Assembly (NCBI RefSeq): GCF_021568705.1
Contig: NZ_JAKGTH010000007.1
Coordinates: 124,001-188,000, forward strand
Length of the DNA stretch: 64,000 nucleotides
Reading direction: 5' to 3'
Origin: Gillisia lutea
Lineage (GTDB): Bacteria > Bacteroidota > Bacteroidia > Flavobacteriales > Flavobacteriaceae
Shown here: in pieces, positions 1-7,032 of the stretch
Layout of the letters: each line of letters begins with the position of its first letter
How positions within the stretch are numbered: the first letter of the stretch is position 1
The notes under the pieces: model-generated
Databases searched by the model: none
Seen by the model: the letters and a program-made list of their open reading frames with translations, nothing else
Told to the model about the DNA's origin: nothing
Position numbers and translations under genes: made by a program

Positions 1-1
1 G

Positions 2-250
2 GTTGCAGAAGAGATGGCTGTAAGCGCTAGGCAACTTTTTAAGTCGGATTATGCAATTTCTACCACCGGAAATGCAGGCCCTGAAAAAGGTGAAAGTGAT
101 GCTGAGGTAGGAACGGTTTATATTGGGATTGCTACCCCAGAAAAAGTATATGCAGAGAAATTTGAATTGGGTAAGCGAAGAGAGCAGGTTGTGAAAAAGG
201 CTGTAAATAAGGCTTTGGAAATGATTTACAAGGAGTTAGTTACACGGTAG
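2..250 (+). CDS. cinA: CinA C-terminal domain (partial, 5' end outside window)
   Basis: Only the last 82 codons are present; the reading frame is open to the left edge, so the true start lies upstream. The motif STTGNAGPEKG followed by VGTVYIGIA is typical of the C-terminal CinA domain (nicotinamide-nucleotide amidohydrolase, competence/damage-inducible family). In the family this domain hydrolyses NMN to nicotinate mononucleotide in the cytoplasm. The gene is followed by rpmB on the same strand after 154 bp that contain a separate promoter, so it is probably not co-transcribed with the ribosomal genes. Whether the N-terminal MoCF-like domain is present cannot be seen. Confidence 0.85.
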   Translation, partial: VAEEMAVSARQLFKSDYAISTTGNAGPEKGESDAEVGTVYIGIATPEKVYAEKFELGKRREQVVKKAVNKALEMIYKELVTR

Positions 251-339
251 AACGCAACTACTCTATTTGAGTATTATAAAAATAATAAAGGGCGGCTTAA
301 AGGAAGAATAAAATTCCTTGAAATATTTTTAAAATTATG

Positions 340-370
340 TTGGCGGTTACTTAAAAAAATCGTTAATTTG
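340..370 (+). promoter_or_regulatory. Bacteroidota-type promoter for the rpmB-rpmG operon
   Basis: A -33-like TTG at 340-342 is followed by a 20-bp spacer and a -7-like box TTAATTTG at 363-370, close to the Bacteroidota consensus TTG-N19/20-TAnnTTTG. It lies 34 bp before the rpmB start, with no terminator between. The assignment rests on consensus and position only. Confidence 0.6.
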
Positions 371-404
371 CAGCCTGTTTTGAAATAACAAAAAGATTTA
401 AGCA

Positions 405-644
405 ATGTCAAGAGTTTGTGAGCTAACGGGTAAGAGAGCAATGGTAGGAAACAATGTTTCTCACGCCATGAATAAAACCAAGCGTAAATTTAATATCAAC
501 TTATTAAAGAAGCGTTTTTATATTCCTGAAGAGGACAGATGGGTAACTTTAAAAGTTTCAGCTTCTGCATTAAAAAACATCAATAAAAAAGGTATCTCTG
601 CTGTAATTAAGGAAGCTAGAGAAAAGGGATTTTTGAATAAATAA
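405..644 (+). CDS. rpmB: 50S ribosomal protein L28
   Basis: The 79-aa protein opens with [20 protein letters not shown], the conserved L28 N-terminus. It continues with the basic NKTKRKF stretch and ends within the usual bacterial L28 length. L28 is a structural protein of the large ribosomal subunit. It is followed after 25 bp by rpmG and then a DUF4295 gene, the conserved Flavobacteriia order, so all three are probably one operon driven from 340-370. The cysteine in the first residues is a single Cys rather than a zinc-type CxxC pair. Confidence 0.97.
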   Translation: MSRVCELTGKRAMVGNNVSHAMNKTKRKFNINLLKKRFYIPEEDRWVTLKVSASALKNINKKGISAVIKEAREKGFLNK

Positions 645-669
645 TCCTTAACCACTAAGACATAGTAAA

Positions 670-852
670 ATGGCAAAGAAAGGTAACAGAATACAGGTAA
701 TCTTAGAGTGTACAGAGCACAAGGAATCAGGAAGACCAGGTACTTCAAGATATATTACAACAAAAAATAAAAAGAACACGCCAGATAGAATGGAGTTAAA
801 GAAATTTAACCCTATCCTTAAGAAAATGACGGTTCATAAAGAAATTAAATAA
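670..852 (+). CDS. rpmG: 50S ribosomal protein L33
   Basis: A 60-aa basic protein ([18 protein letters not shown], later [20 protein letters not shown]), the standard L33 pattern. It lacks the paired CxxC motifs of zinc-binding L33, so it is the zinc-free (C-minus) form. It is a component of the 50S ribosomal subunit. It lies 25 bp after rpmB and 9 bp before the DUF4295 gene, consistent with one transcript. Confidence 0.96.
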   Translation: MAKKGNRIQVILECTEHKESGRPGTSRYITTKNKKNTPDRMELKKFNPILKKMTVHKEIK

Positions 853-861
853 GTATAAGTC

Positions 862-1014
862 ATGGCAAAAAAATCAGTAGCAACATTACAGACAGGTTCT
901 AAGAGATTGACTAAAGCTATTAAAATGGTGAAGTCTCCTAAGACAGGTGCATATACATTCGTTGAAAGCATCATGATCCCAGAGCAAGTAAATGACTTCT
1001 TAGGTAAGAAGTAA
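862..1014 (+). CDS. DUF4295 family small basic protein
   Basis: A 50-residue ORF starts at ATG 862, 9 bp after rpmG, and ends with TAA at 1012-1014. The protein starts MAKKSVATLQTGSKRLTKAI and ends with an acidic/hydrophobic tail (SIMIPEQVNDFLGKK). This short lysine-rich protein sits between rpmG and ftsY in many Bacteroidota and is annotated as DUF4295. Its position suggests a ribosome-associated protein, but no function is established. It is followed 20 bp later by a strong terminator, so it is the last gene of the ribosomal operon. Confidence 0.88.
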   Translation: MAKKSVATLQTGSKRLTKAIKMVKSPKTGAYTFVESIMIPEQVNDFLGKK

Positions 1015-1034
1015 GTTATTTCAAAAAATATTTT

Positions 1035-1072
1035 AAAAGCCGTCCAGAGCCATCTGGACGGCTTTTGCTTTT
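1035..1072 (+). terminator. Rho-independent terminator of the rpmB-rpmG-DUF4295 operon
   Basis: A perfect 13-bp stem (arms 1035-1047 and 1054-1066; left arm AAAAGCCGTCCAG) with a 6-nt loop and a T-rich tail. It lies 20 bp after the DUF4295 stop and before ftsY. Confidence 0.93.
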
Positions 1073-1144
1073 TGTGTATATTTACACTCAATTGAAATCT
1101 GGGTATCTGAGATTTTGATTTTGAATATTCAAACCTTCCAAATA

Positions 1145-2107
1145 ATGAGTTTATTTAAAAAAATATTTTCTAAGGAAAAGAAAGAAACCTTAGATAAGGG
1201 ATTAGAAAAGTCAAGTACTACCTTCCTATCCAAAATGAGTAAGGCTGTTGCCGGAAAATCTAAAGTAGATGATGATGTTTTAGATGACCTTGAAGAAGTT
1301 CTTGTAAGTAGTGATGTTGGTGTAACTACTACTATAAAAATAATTAAGAGAATTGAGGAGCGTGTTGCGAGAGATAAATATCTTGGTACTGCCGAGCTTA
1401 ATGGGATTTTAAGAGAAGAAATAGCAGGCTTACTTTCAGAAAGTGAAACAGAGCAAGGAGTTAATACAGGAATAGATTGGAACACGGTTTCCAAACCTTA
1501 TGTAATCATGGTGGTGGGAGTGAATGGTGTTGGGAAAACCACGACTATTGGAAAACTGGCGCATCAATTCAAAAAAGATGGTAAAAAAGTATTACTAGGT
1601 GCTGCAGATACTTTTAGAGCAGCCGCAATAGATCAGCTTCAAATTTGGGCAGATAGAACAGGAGTGCCAATTGTAAAGCAGCAAATGGGAAGTGATCCTG
1701 CTTCTGTTGCTTTTGATGCTGTAGAAAGCGCGGTAAAACAGGATGCCGATGTGGTGATTATTGATACTGCCGGTAGATTGCATAATAAGGTAAACCTTAT
1801 GAATGAGCTTAGCAAAGTGAAACGTGTAATGCAAAAAGTGGTTCCTAGCGCGCCTCACGAAGTATTATTGGTTTTGGATGGTTCTACTGGCCAGAACGCT
1901 TTTGAACAGGCTAAGCAATTTACAGCAGCTACAGAGGTTACTTCTCTTGCGGTTACCAAACTGGATGGTACAGCTAAAGGTGGGGTGGTAATTGGTATTA
2001 GCGATCAATTCAAGATCCCTGTGAAATATATTGGAGTAGGTGAAGGAATAGAAGATTTACAGGTTTTCAATAAATTTGAATTTGTAGATTCTTTCTTTAA
2101 AAAATAA
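1145..2107 (+). CDS. ftsY: Signal recognition particle receptor FtsY
   Basis: SRP-receptor GTPase of 320 aa that docks the SRP-ribosome complex at the inner membrane. The N domain covers about residues 20-110. The NG GTPase follows with G1 GVNGVGKTT (125-133), the DTFRAAA motif, the DTAGR G3 motif and the TKLDGTAKGG G4/closing loop. The start at 1145 (MSLFKKIFSKEKK) was chosen over an in-frame ATG at 1115, because family members begin with this short amphipathic basic N-terminus and the upstream codons overlap the leader. There is no long acidic A domain, as is common in Bacteroidota. The amidase gene follows after 19 bp, probably on the same transcript. Confidence 0.96.
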   Translation: MSLFKKIFSKEKKETLDKGLEKSSTTFLSKMSKAVAGKSKVDDDVLDDLEEVLVSSDVGVTTTIKIIKRIEERVARDKYLGTAELNGILREEIAGLLSESETEQGVNTGIDWNTVSKPYVIMVVGVNGVGKTTTIGKLAHQFKKDGKKVLLGAADTFRAAAIDQLQIWADRTGVPIVKQQMGSDPASVAFDAVESAVKQDADVVIIDTAGRLHNKVNLMNELSKVKRVMQKVVPSAPHEVLLVLDGSTGQNAFEQAKQFTAATEVTSLAVTKLDGTAKGGVVIGISDQFKIPVKYIGVGEGIEDLQVFNKFEFVDSFFKK

Positions 2108-2126
2108 TCCTTCTAAACCTGCCTTC

Positions 2127-3758
2127 ATGAAAAAATGTTTATTCCTCTTGTCGGTGCTTTTGATGTTTTCTTGTAAAAAGGAAAAAACTACTTTGGTTAA
2201 CTCTGAGGTGAAAAATGATAGCACAGCTGCTTCTAAGGAAATGGAATTCAAAGTTTTAGATTCTAAATTTATAGAAAACGATTCTCTTTGGAAGCCTTTT
2301 CAGCAGGAATTAGATGCTTTTTCTGAAGCACGATACTCATCTTTACTTCCTTTAGTAATAGATAAAGACATTCCGAGTATTCAGAAGTCTGTGTATAATG
2401 GGGAGTTTAGCTATGAAGAATTGGTCTTATTCTACCTCAAGAGAATTCAGAAGTATGATAGAGAGAATGAACTAAGCTTAAATTCTGTGATATCTCTTAA
2501 CCCTTTTGTTCTAGAGCAGGCCCGAGAAAAGGACATTCAACTAAAGAATAAAATGCTTAAACATCCCATCTTCGGGATGCCAATATTGTTAAAAGATAAT
2601 ATCAACACAAAAGATTTACCAACTACTGCCGGTGCGGTAGCGTTAATGAATAATAGTACTAAAGATGCTTATCTTGTAGAGCGTCTAAAAGACAATGGCG
2701 CTTTAATTCTTGGAAAAACGAATTTAAGTGAATGGGCGTATTTCTTTTGTGGAGATTGCCCTAGCGGTTACTCTGCAGTAGGAGGGCAAACGCTGAATCC
2801 ATATGGCAGAAAAATTTTAGATACCGGTGGTTCCAGTTCTGGGAGTGCCGTTGCTGTGGCTGCAAATTTTGCGGTTGCTGCTGTTGGATCTGAAACATCT
2901 GGCTCTATCTTATCTCCTTCAAGTCAGAATTCTGTAGTGGGTTTAAAACCAAGTATCGGTCTGCTTAGCAGAGGTGGGATCATTCCTATTTCCAGTACGT
3001 TGGATACACCGGGGCCTATTACTAAATCTGTAATAGATAATGCTATTCTTTTATCGGCTATGTCTGGAAGAGACAGTTCAGATCCTGCTTCTGTAAAATT
3101 AAAAGCTAAAATTTCAGATTACTACACAGAATTAGAAGAATCGTCCTTGAAAGGGAAGCGCTTTGGAGCCCTTAAAAGTTTAATGGAGGATAGCTTATAT
3201 GTAAATGCTTTAGAAGATCTTAAAGCAGCGGGAGCAGAGGTGATAGTTTTTGAAGCGGAAGAGATCGATCTTCCTAATTTCTTAAGATTGCTCAATCTTG
3301 ATATGAAAAAGGATCTTCCTGAATATTTTCAGAAATATGGAGGGGATTTGGAATATAATTCTGTAGCCGATATCATATCTTATAATAATAAAGATTCAGT
3401 GATGCGAGCTCCTTACGGACAGTCTTTATTTAAAGGAGTTGTGGCAGATTCAGCTACAGCTGAAGACTTTACTGCCATAAAAGATACTCTATATGCGAAT
3501 GGAAAACGGTTTTTCGATGTTCCAATGAAAGAGTATCAATTAGATGGAATACTTTCTATTAATAATTATCATGCTGGTTTTGCAGCCGTAGCTCACTATC
3601 CGGCTATTACTGTGCCAATGGGGTATTCGCAAGATAAGGCTCCTGAGGGGCTTACCTTTTTCGCAAAGCCATTGCAGGAGGCACAACTGTATGAGTGGGC
3701 ATATAATTATGAAAAAGTTTCAAAAAGAAGAAAATCACCAGAAAACTACCAAAAGTAA
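2127..3758 (+). CDS. Amidase signature family lipoprotein
   Basis: A 543-aa amidase-signature (AS) enzyme with a lipoprotein signal (MKKCLFLLSVLLMFSC, lipid Cys16), so probably anchored in the periplasm or outer membrane. The Ser-cisSer-Lys triad is visible: Lys156 in LLKDNIN, the cis-Ser in GGSSSGS (234-240), and the nucleophile Ser260 in SETSGSI. The family hydrolyses amide bonds; the physiological substrate cannot be read from sequence. An insertion of about 100 residues precedes the catalytic Lys region. It lies 19 bp after ftsY and 1 bp before a small membrane-protein gene. It could be misnamed Glu-tRNA amidotransferase GatA by homology, but the lipoprotein signal argues against that. 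Confidence 0.9.
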   Translation: MKKCLFLLSVLLMFSCKKEKTTLVNSEVKNDSTAASKEMEFKVLDSKFIENDSLWKPFQQELDAFSEARYSSLLPLVIDKDIPSIQKSVYNGEFSYEELVLFYLKRIQKYDRENELSLNSVISLNPFVLEQAREKDIQLKNKMLKHPIFGMPILLKDNINTKDLPTTAGAVALMNNSTKDAYLVERLKDNGALILGKTNLSEWAYFFCGDCPSGYSAVGGQTLNPYGRKILDTGGSSSGSAVAVAANFAVAAVGSETSGSILSPSSQNSVVGLKPSIGLLSRGGIIPISSTLDTPGPITKSVIDNAILLSAMSGRDSSDPASVKLKAKISDYYTELEESSLKGKRFGALKSLMEDSLYVNALEDLKAAGAEVIVFEAEEIDLPNFLRLLNLDMKKDLPEYFQKYGGDLEYNSVADIISYNNKDSVMRAPYGQSLFKGVVADSATAEDFTAIKDTLYANGKRFFDVPMKEYQLDGILSINNYHAGFAAVAHYPAITVPMGYSQDKAPEGLTFFAKPLQEAQLYEWAYNYEKVSKRRKSPENYQK

Positions 3759-3759
3759 G

Positions 3760-4041
3760 ATGCAAAAAGATAACTTTAAGGCCATTCTATGTAAGATCAT
3801 CTTATTTTACAGTGTATTTTATGTGGTAATGAAACTAATTGCCATTCTATTTGATGGTGCCTGGCCAATTCCTAATCTTATTCTTGTTTTACCATTTATT
3901 GCCTTTGCAGTGGTTGGCGGTCTTATGTTCAAAAGGGATTATTTCACTTGGACTTATGCTATTCTGGGAATAATAATTATTAGTGTTATACGCTATTATG
4001 AAGCTGAATGGGTGCTACAACTACACCAATATTTCGGATAA
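3760..4041 (+). CDS. Small three-helix membrane protein, unknown function
   Basis: A 93-aa protein with about three hydrophobic segments (roughly residues 8-27, 35-53 and 60-78). The start ATG at 3760 lies one base after the amidase stop. A longer frame opening at 3691 would overlap the amidase and add a charged non-membrane head, so the downstream start is preferred. No family was recognised. Tight spacing suggests translation coupled to the amidase. Confidence 0.65.
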   Translation: MQKDNFKAILCKIILFYSVFYVVMKLIAILFDGAWPIPNLILVLPFIAFAVVGGLMFKRDYFTWTYAILGIIIISVIRYYEAEWVLQLHQYFG

Positions 4042-4094
4042 GTCTTTGGTTCTTCAAACTTTCTCGTTTCTTCTCTAGTTCAATTTTTAGATTG

Positions 4095-4102
4095 TATCTT
4101 TG
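4095..4102 (+). promoter_or_regulatory. -7 promoter box upstream of rimO
   Basis: TATCTTTG matches the Bacteroidota -7 consensus TAnnTTTG exactly, and is followed by GCACCCGC, the same initial sequence seen after the tRNA-Ser promoter. It lies about 105 bp before rimO, giving a leader of roughly 100 nt with a small hairpin at 4106-4119. No clear -33 box was found at the ideal distance. Confidence 0.5.
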
Positions 4103-4206
4103 CACCCGCTTAAAGCGGAATGAAAATCTAGAACTTTCCTTTGATTAAAATAAAGTTCAATTTATAATATGATTTTCAAGATGTGATTTTTAAAGATTGA
4201 TAACAT

Positions 4207-5559
4207 ATGAGAACCAAGACCTTAAAGAAGAATAGAATTAATGTGGTAACCCTAGGTTGCAGCAAGAATGTCTATGATAGTGAAGTATTGATGGGGCAAT
4301 TAAAGGCCAATAAGAAAGATGTTGTTCACGAGGAAGATGGAAATATTGTTGTTATCAATACCTGCGGATTTATCGATAATGCTAAGGAGCAATCGGTAAA
4401 TACGATCTTGGAATATGTTGAAAAAAAACAGAACGGGGAAGTTGATAAGGTTTTTGTAACCGGATGTTTAAGTGAGCGTTATAAGCCAGATTTACAGGAA
4501 GAGATTCCTGATGTAGATCAGTATTTTGGAACTACCGAGTTACCCGGACTTCTAAAAGCATTGGAAGCCGATTATAAACATGAATTGATAGGCGAGCGTT
4601 TAACTACAACACCTAAAAATTACGCGTATTTAAAGATCGCTGAAGGTTGCGATAGACCTTGTTCCTTTTGTGCAATCCCTTTAATGAGAGGGAAACACAG
4701 ATCTACCCCAATTGAGAATTTGGTTATCGAAGCTAAAAATCTTGCAGCAAACGGAGTAAAGGAATTGATACTTATTGCTCAAGACCTCACCTATTATGGG
4801 TTAGATCTTTATAAGAAACGAAATCTTGCTGAGTTACTAGAAAATCTGGTAAAGGTTGATGGAATTGAGTGGATACGTTTGCATTATGCATTTCCTACCG
4901 GTTTCCCAATGGACGTTTTGGATGTAATGAAGAGAGAGCCAAAGGTTTGTAATTATCTAGACATTCCGTTACAGCATATTTCAGATGATCTTTTAAAATC
5001 GATGCGTCGCGGTACTACTCATGCAAAAACAACCAATCTTTTAAAGGATTTCAGGAAATTCGTTCCTGAAATGACCATTAGAACAACGCTTATTGTTGGG
5101 TATCCAGGTGAAACTCAAGAACATTTTGAAGAGCTGAGAGACTGGGTAAAGGAAATGCGTTTTGAGCGTCTGGGCTGTTTTACCTATTCTCATGAAGAAA
5201 ATACTCATGCATATAATCTTGAAGATGATGTGCCACAGGAAGTGAAGCAGGCTAGAGCCAACGAGATCATGGAAATCCAATCTCAGATCTCCTGGGAACT
5301 AAATCAGGAGAAAATAGGGCAGACCTTTAAAGTGGTAATCGATAGAAAAGAAGGGAATTACTTTATTGGTAGAACCGAATTTGATTCTCCCGATGTTGAT
5401 AATGAAGTATTGATAGATGCTACCGAGATCTATTTGAAAACTGGCGACTTCTATGATATAAAAATAACGGAGGCTGCAGATTTTGACCTGTATGGAACTC
5501 CAGTAAATGCAAATGTTGCAAAACCGGTTAGAAAAGAGCTTAAAATTAGAAGTGTCTAA
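4207..5559 (+). CDS. rimO: Ribosomal protein S12 methylthiotransferase RimO
   Basis: A radical-SAM methylthiotransferase of 450 aa that adds a methylthio group to the conserved aspartate of ribosomal protein S12. Domain order is UPF0004 (Cys18 in TLGCSKN, Cys53 in NTCGFID, Cys87 in TGCLSERY; second Fe-S cluster), then radical SAM with CxxxCxxC at Cys148/152/155 (EGCDRPCSFC), then a C-terminal TRAM domain (about 375-440). RimO rather than MiaB is favoured by NTCGFID, LRHRSRP-like KHRSTP, and LHYAFPTGFP. It is transcribed alone from the 4095 box. Confidence 0.96.
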   Translation: MRTKTLKKNRINVVTLGCSKNVYDSEVLMGQLKANKKDVVHEEDGNIVVINTCGFIDNAKEQSVNTILEYVEKKQNGEVDKVFVTGCLSERYKPDLQEEIPDVDQYFGTTELPGLLKALEADYKHELIGERLTTTPKNYAYLKIAEGCDRPCSFCAIPLMRGKHRSTPIENLVIEAKNLAANGVKELILIAQDLTYYGLDLYKKRNLAELLENLVKVDGIEWIRLHYAFPTGFPMDVLDVMKREPKVCNYLDIPLQHISDDLLKSMRRGTTHAKTTNLLKDFRKFVPEMTIRTTLIVGYPGETQEHFEELRDWVKEMRFERLGCFTYSHEENTHAYNLEDDVPQEVKQARANEIMEIQSQISWELNQEKIGQTFKVVIDRKEGNYFIGRTEFDSPDVDNEVLIDATEIYLKTGDFYDIKITEAADFDLYGTPVNANVAKPVRKELKIRSV

Positions 5560-5612
5560 TTAAAGAGATACATATTGAATTTTATAGATTTATAGAAGTC
5601 AATGTGTAATCT

Positions 5613-6023
5613 ATGCCGCAAATAATTAAAAAGTCTCACCCCGGAAGGAAATATTACAATTTAGTTTTCGCAATACTATGGGGTTTTGTGGGTGTTGGTT
5701 ATTTTTTTACAGAAGAAAATAAATTCTTAGGAGTGTTATATTTAATGCTCTCATTAGGATATATAATTTTTCATATTTATAACATTAAGAGAGGTCGTAA
5801 TCAAGATTATGTGAAATGGGATGATCATGTTTTGGAAATTGGTCAAGCAGGGGTGGAGCAACTAAGGTATCCCTTCGAAGAAATAGATAGCATTACGATC
5901 ACTAAAAATAATCTTATCATTAAATCGGGCGCTGCTGCAGGAACCATGGTTGAGCTAAAGGGTTTTAGTGAAGAAGATATTGAAACTCTTAAAGAAAGAT
6001 TTACTTCGCCCGAGGCAGCCTAA
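5613..6023 (+). CDS. Two-TM membrane protein with PH-like cytoplasmic domain
   Basis: A 136-aa protein with two hydrophobic segments (about 16-34 and 39-57), followed by a soluble beta-rich region (about 65-135) with alternating hydrophobic strands (VKWDDHVLEIG, ITITKNNLIIKSG) and a final amphipathic helix. This resembles the bacterial PH-like membrane proteins found in Bacteroidota; function unknown. Its 3' end overlaps the convergent gene at 6001-7032 by 23 bp. Confidence 0.7.
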   Translation: MPQIIKKSHPGRKYYNLVFAILWGFVGVGYFFTEENKFLGVLYLMLSLGYIIFHIYNIKRGRNQDYVKWDDHVLEIGQAGVEQLRYPFEEIDSITITKNNLIIKSGAAAGTMVELKGFSEEDIETLKERFTSPEAA

Positions 6024-7032
6024 TGTGGTTCTCATTTAATATTTTGAAATAATATTGAATAGCCTTTAACTGGTTTTTCGGTTTCTGCATATCACAAATA
6101 AGTTCTCTTCTACTAAATTTTTCAATGCAAAATTCACCTTTGCTTAAATGTTGAAGTCTTTCAAATTGGTCGAGACCAACAAATACACGGGCAATGCCCA
6201 AGCTTATTATTCTTAAGAATTTTTCACGATTTTTTGACGGATAGTCGCAAAATGCTGCTAACTCAAACGTTTTATTCAATTGAGAATGGAAGTAGTTTCT
6301 CAATTCTTGAATATTACTAGTGTTAGTTGCTAGAGTAGTGATCTTATCTTGATGATCCTTCCAAACATCAAAAATATCATTTCCCAATTGCATGAGTCCG
6401 CCAAGATGATAGATCAGTTTTTCTTCTGCCTCATTAGGGGAGTTCTCAAGACAATATCTGTAATACAAAAAAGAAGTTCCTCCTTTCTTTAACGTGAGTT
6501 TTTTCAATTCTGAAGTGAAAATTGAAGCATCTTTCTGCTTTAAGCTTTCCTTCTGAGCACTAAAGACATTTAAAGCCTGTTGCTGAACTTTTTTTGAACA
6601 TGAGACATACTGTAGCCCTTTCGTATACAATTGCAGGAGTAATGCTTCATGAGTGGTATTTGGATGCATCTCTTTAGGCTTTAAGATGAGTTCCTCCAAA
6701 TTACTGGCCTCTTTTGTGGTATCATCAAAAAGATCATCCAGTAAACCGGAGATGCCCCCTAAGTAACTTAAGCTTTTTCGTTCGGGAAGCTTCATTTTGC
6801 TTCCTCTTAAAACACAAAAGGAAGTCCCCAGTACTGCGGAGACTCCCAATGCGTAATAATCGGTTATTTTTTTAATATCCTCTTTGGATACACTCCCGTC
6901 ATTAGACGGTTCAAATAACCCGATTTCCGGTAAAAGATACTTTTTATTGAATACGTTCTGTTTCCATACCTGCGTCAGTAAAAAAAGATAGGTGCCGGGT
7001 AGTTCAATAAAATTTCTAAAACTATTCTTCAT
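6001..7032 (-). CDS. Class I isoprenoid-synthase-fold protein, unknown product
   Basis: A 343-aa all-helical protein without signal peptide. It has an aspartate-rich motif DDLFDD (99-104) and, about 115 residues later, GNDIFDVWKDHQDK (217-230). These are spaced like the two metal-binding motifs of class I prenyltransferases and terpene synthases that sit on facing helices. The fold call is inference from motif pattern; substrate and product are unknown. It overlaps the start of the M16 peptidase gene by 11 bp on the same strand, so the two are probably translationally coupled. It could instead be a catalytically altered homolog, since the first motif has no obvious GQxxD/FARM partner. Confidence 0.6.
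   Translation of the reverse strand: MKNSFRNFIELPGTYLFLLTQVWKQNVFNKKYLLPEIGLFEPSNDGSVSKEDIKKITDYYALGVSAVLGTSFCVLRGSKMKLPERKSLSYLGGISGLLDDLFDDTTKEASNLEELILKPKEMHPNTTHEALLLQLYTKGLQYVSCSKKVQQQALNVFSAQKESLKQKDASIFTSELKKLTLKKGGTSFLYYRYCLENSPNEAEEKLIYHLGGLMQLGNDIFDVWKDHQDKITTLATNTSNIQELRNYFHSQLNKTFELAAFCDYPSKNREKFLRIISLGIARVFVGLDQFERLQHLSKGEFCIEKFSRRELICDMQKPKNQLKAIQYYFKILNENHIRLPRAK

Noticed and set aside
1115-1144. Longer FtsY N-terminus from ATG 1115
   Set aside because: The extra 10 residues are not FtsY-like; the family start is MSLFKKIF at 1145.
3691-3759. Longer start for the small membrane protein
   Set aside because: It would overlap the amidase gene in another frame; ATG 3760 is one base after the amidase stop.
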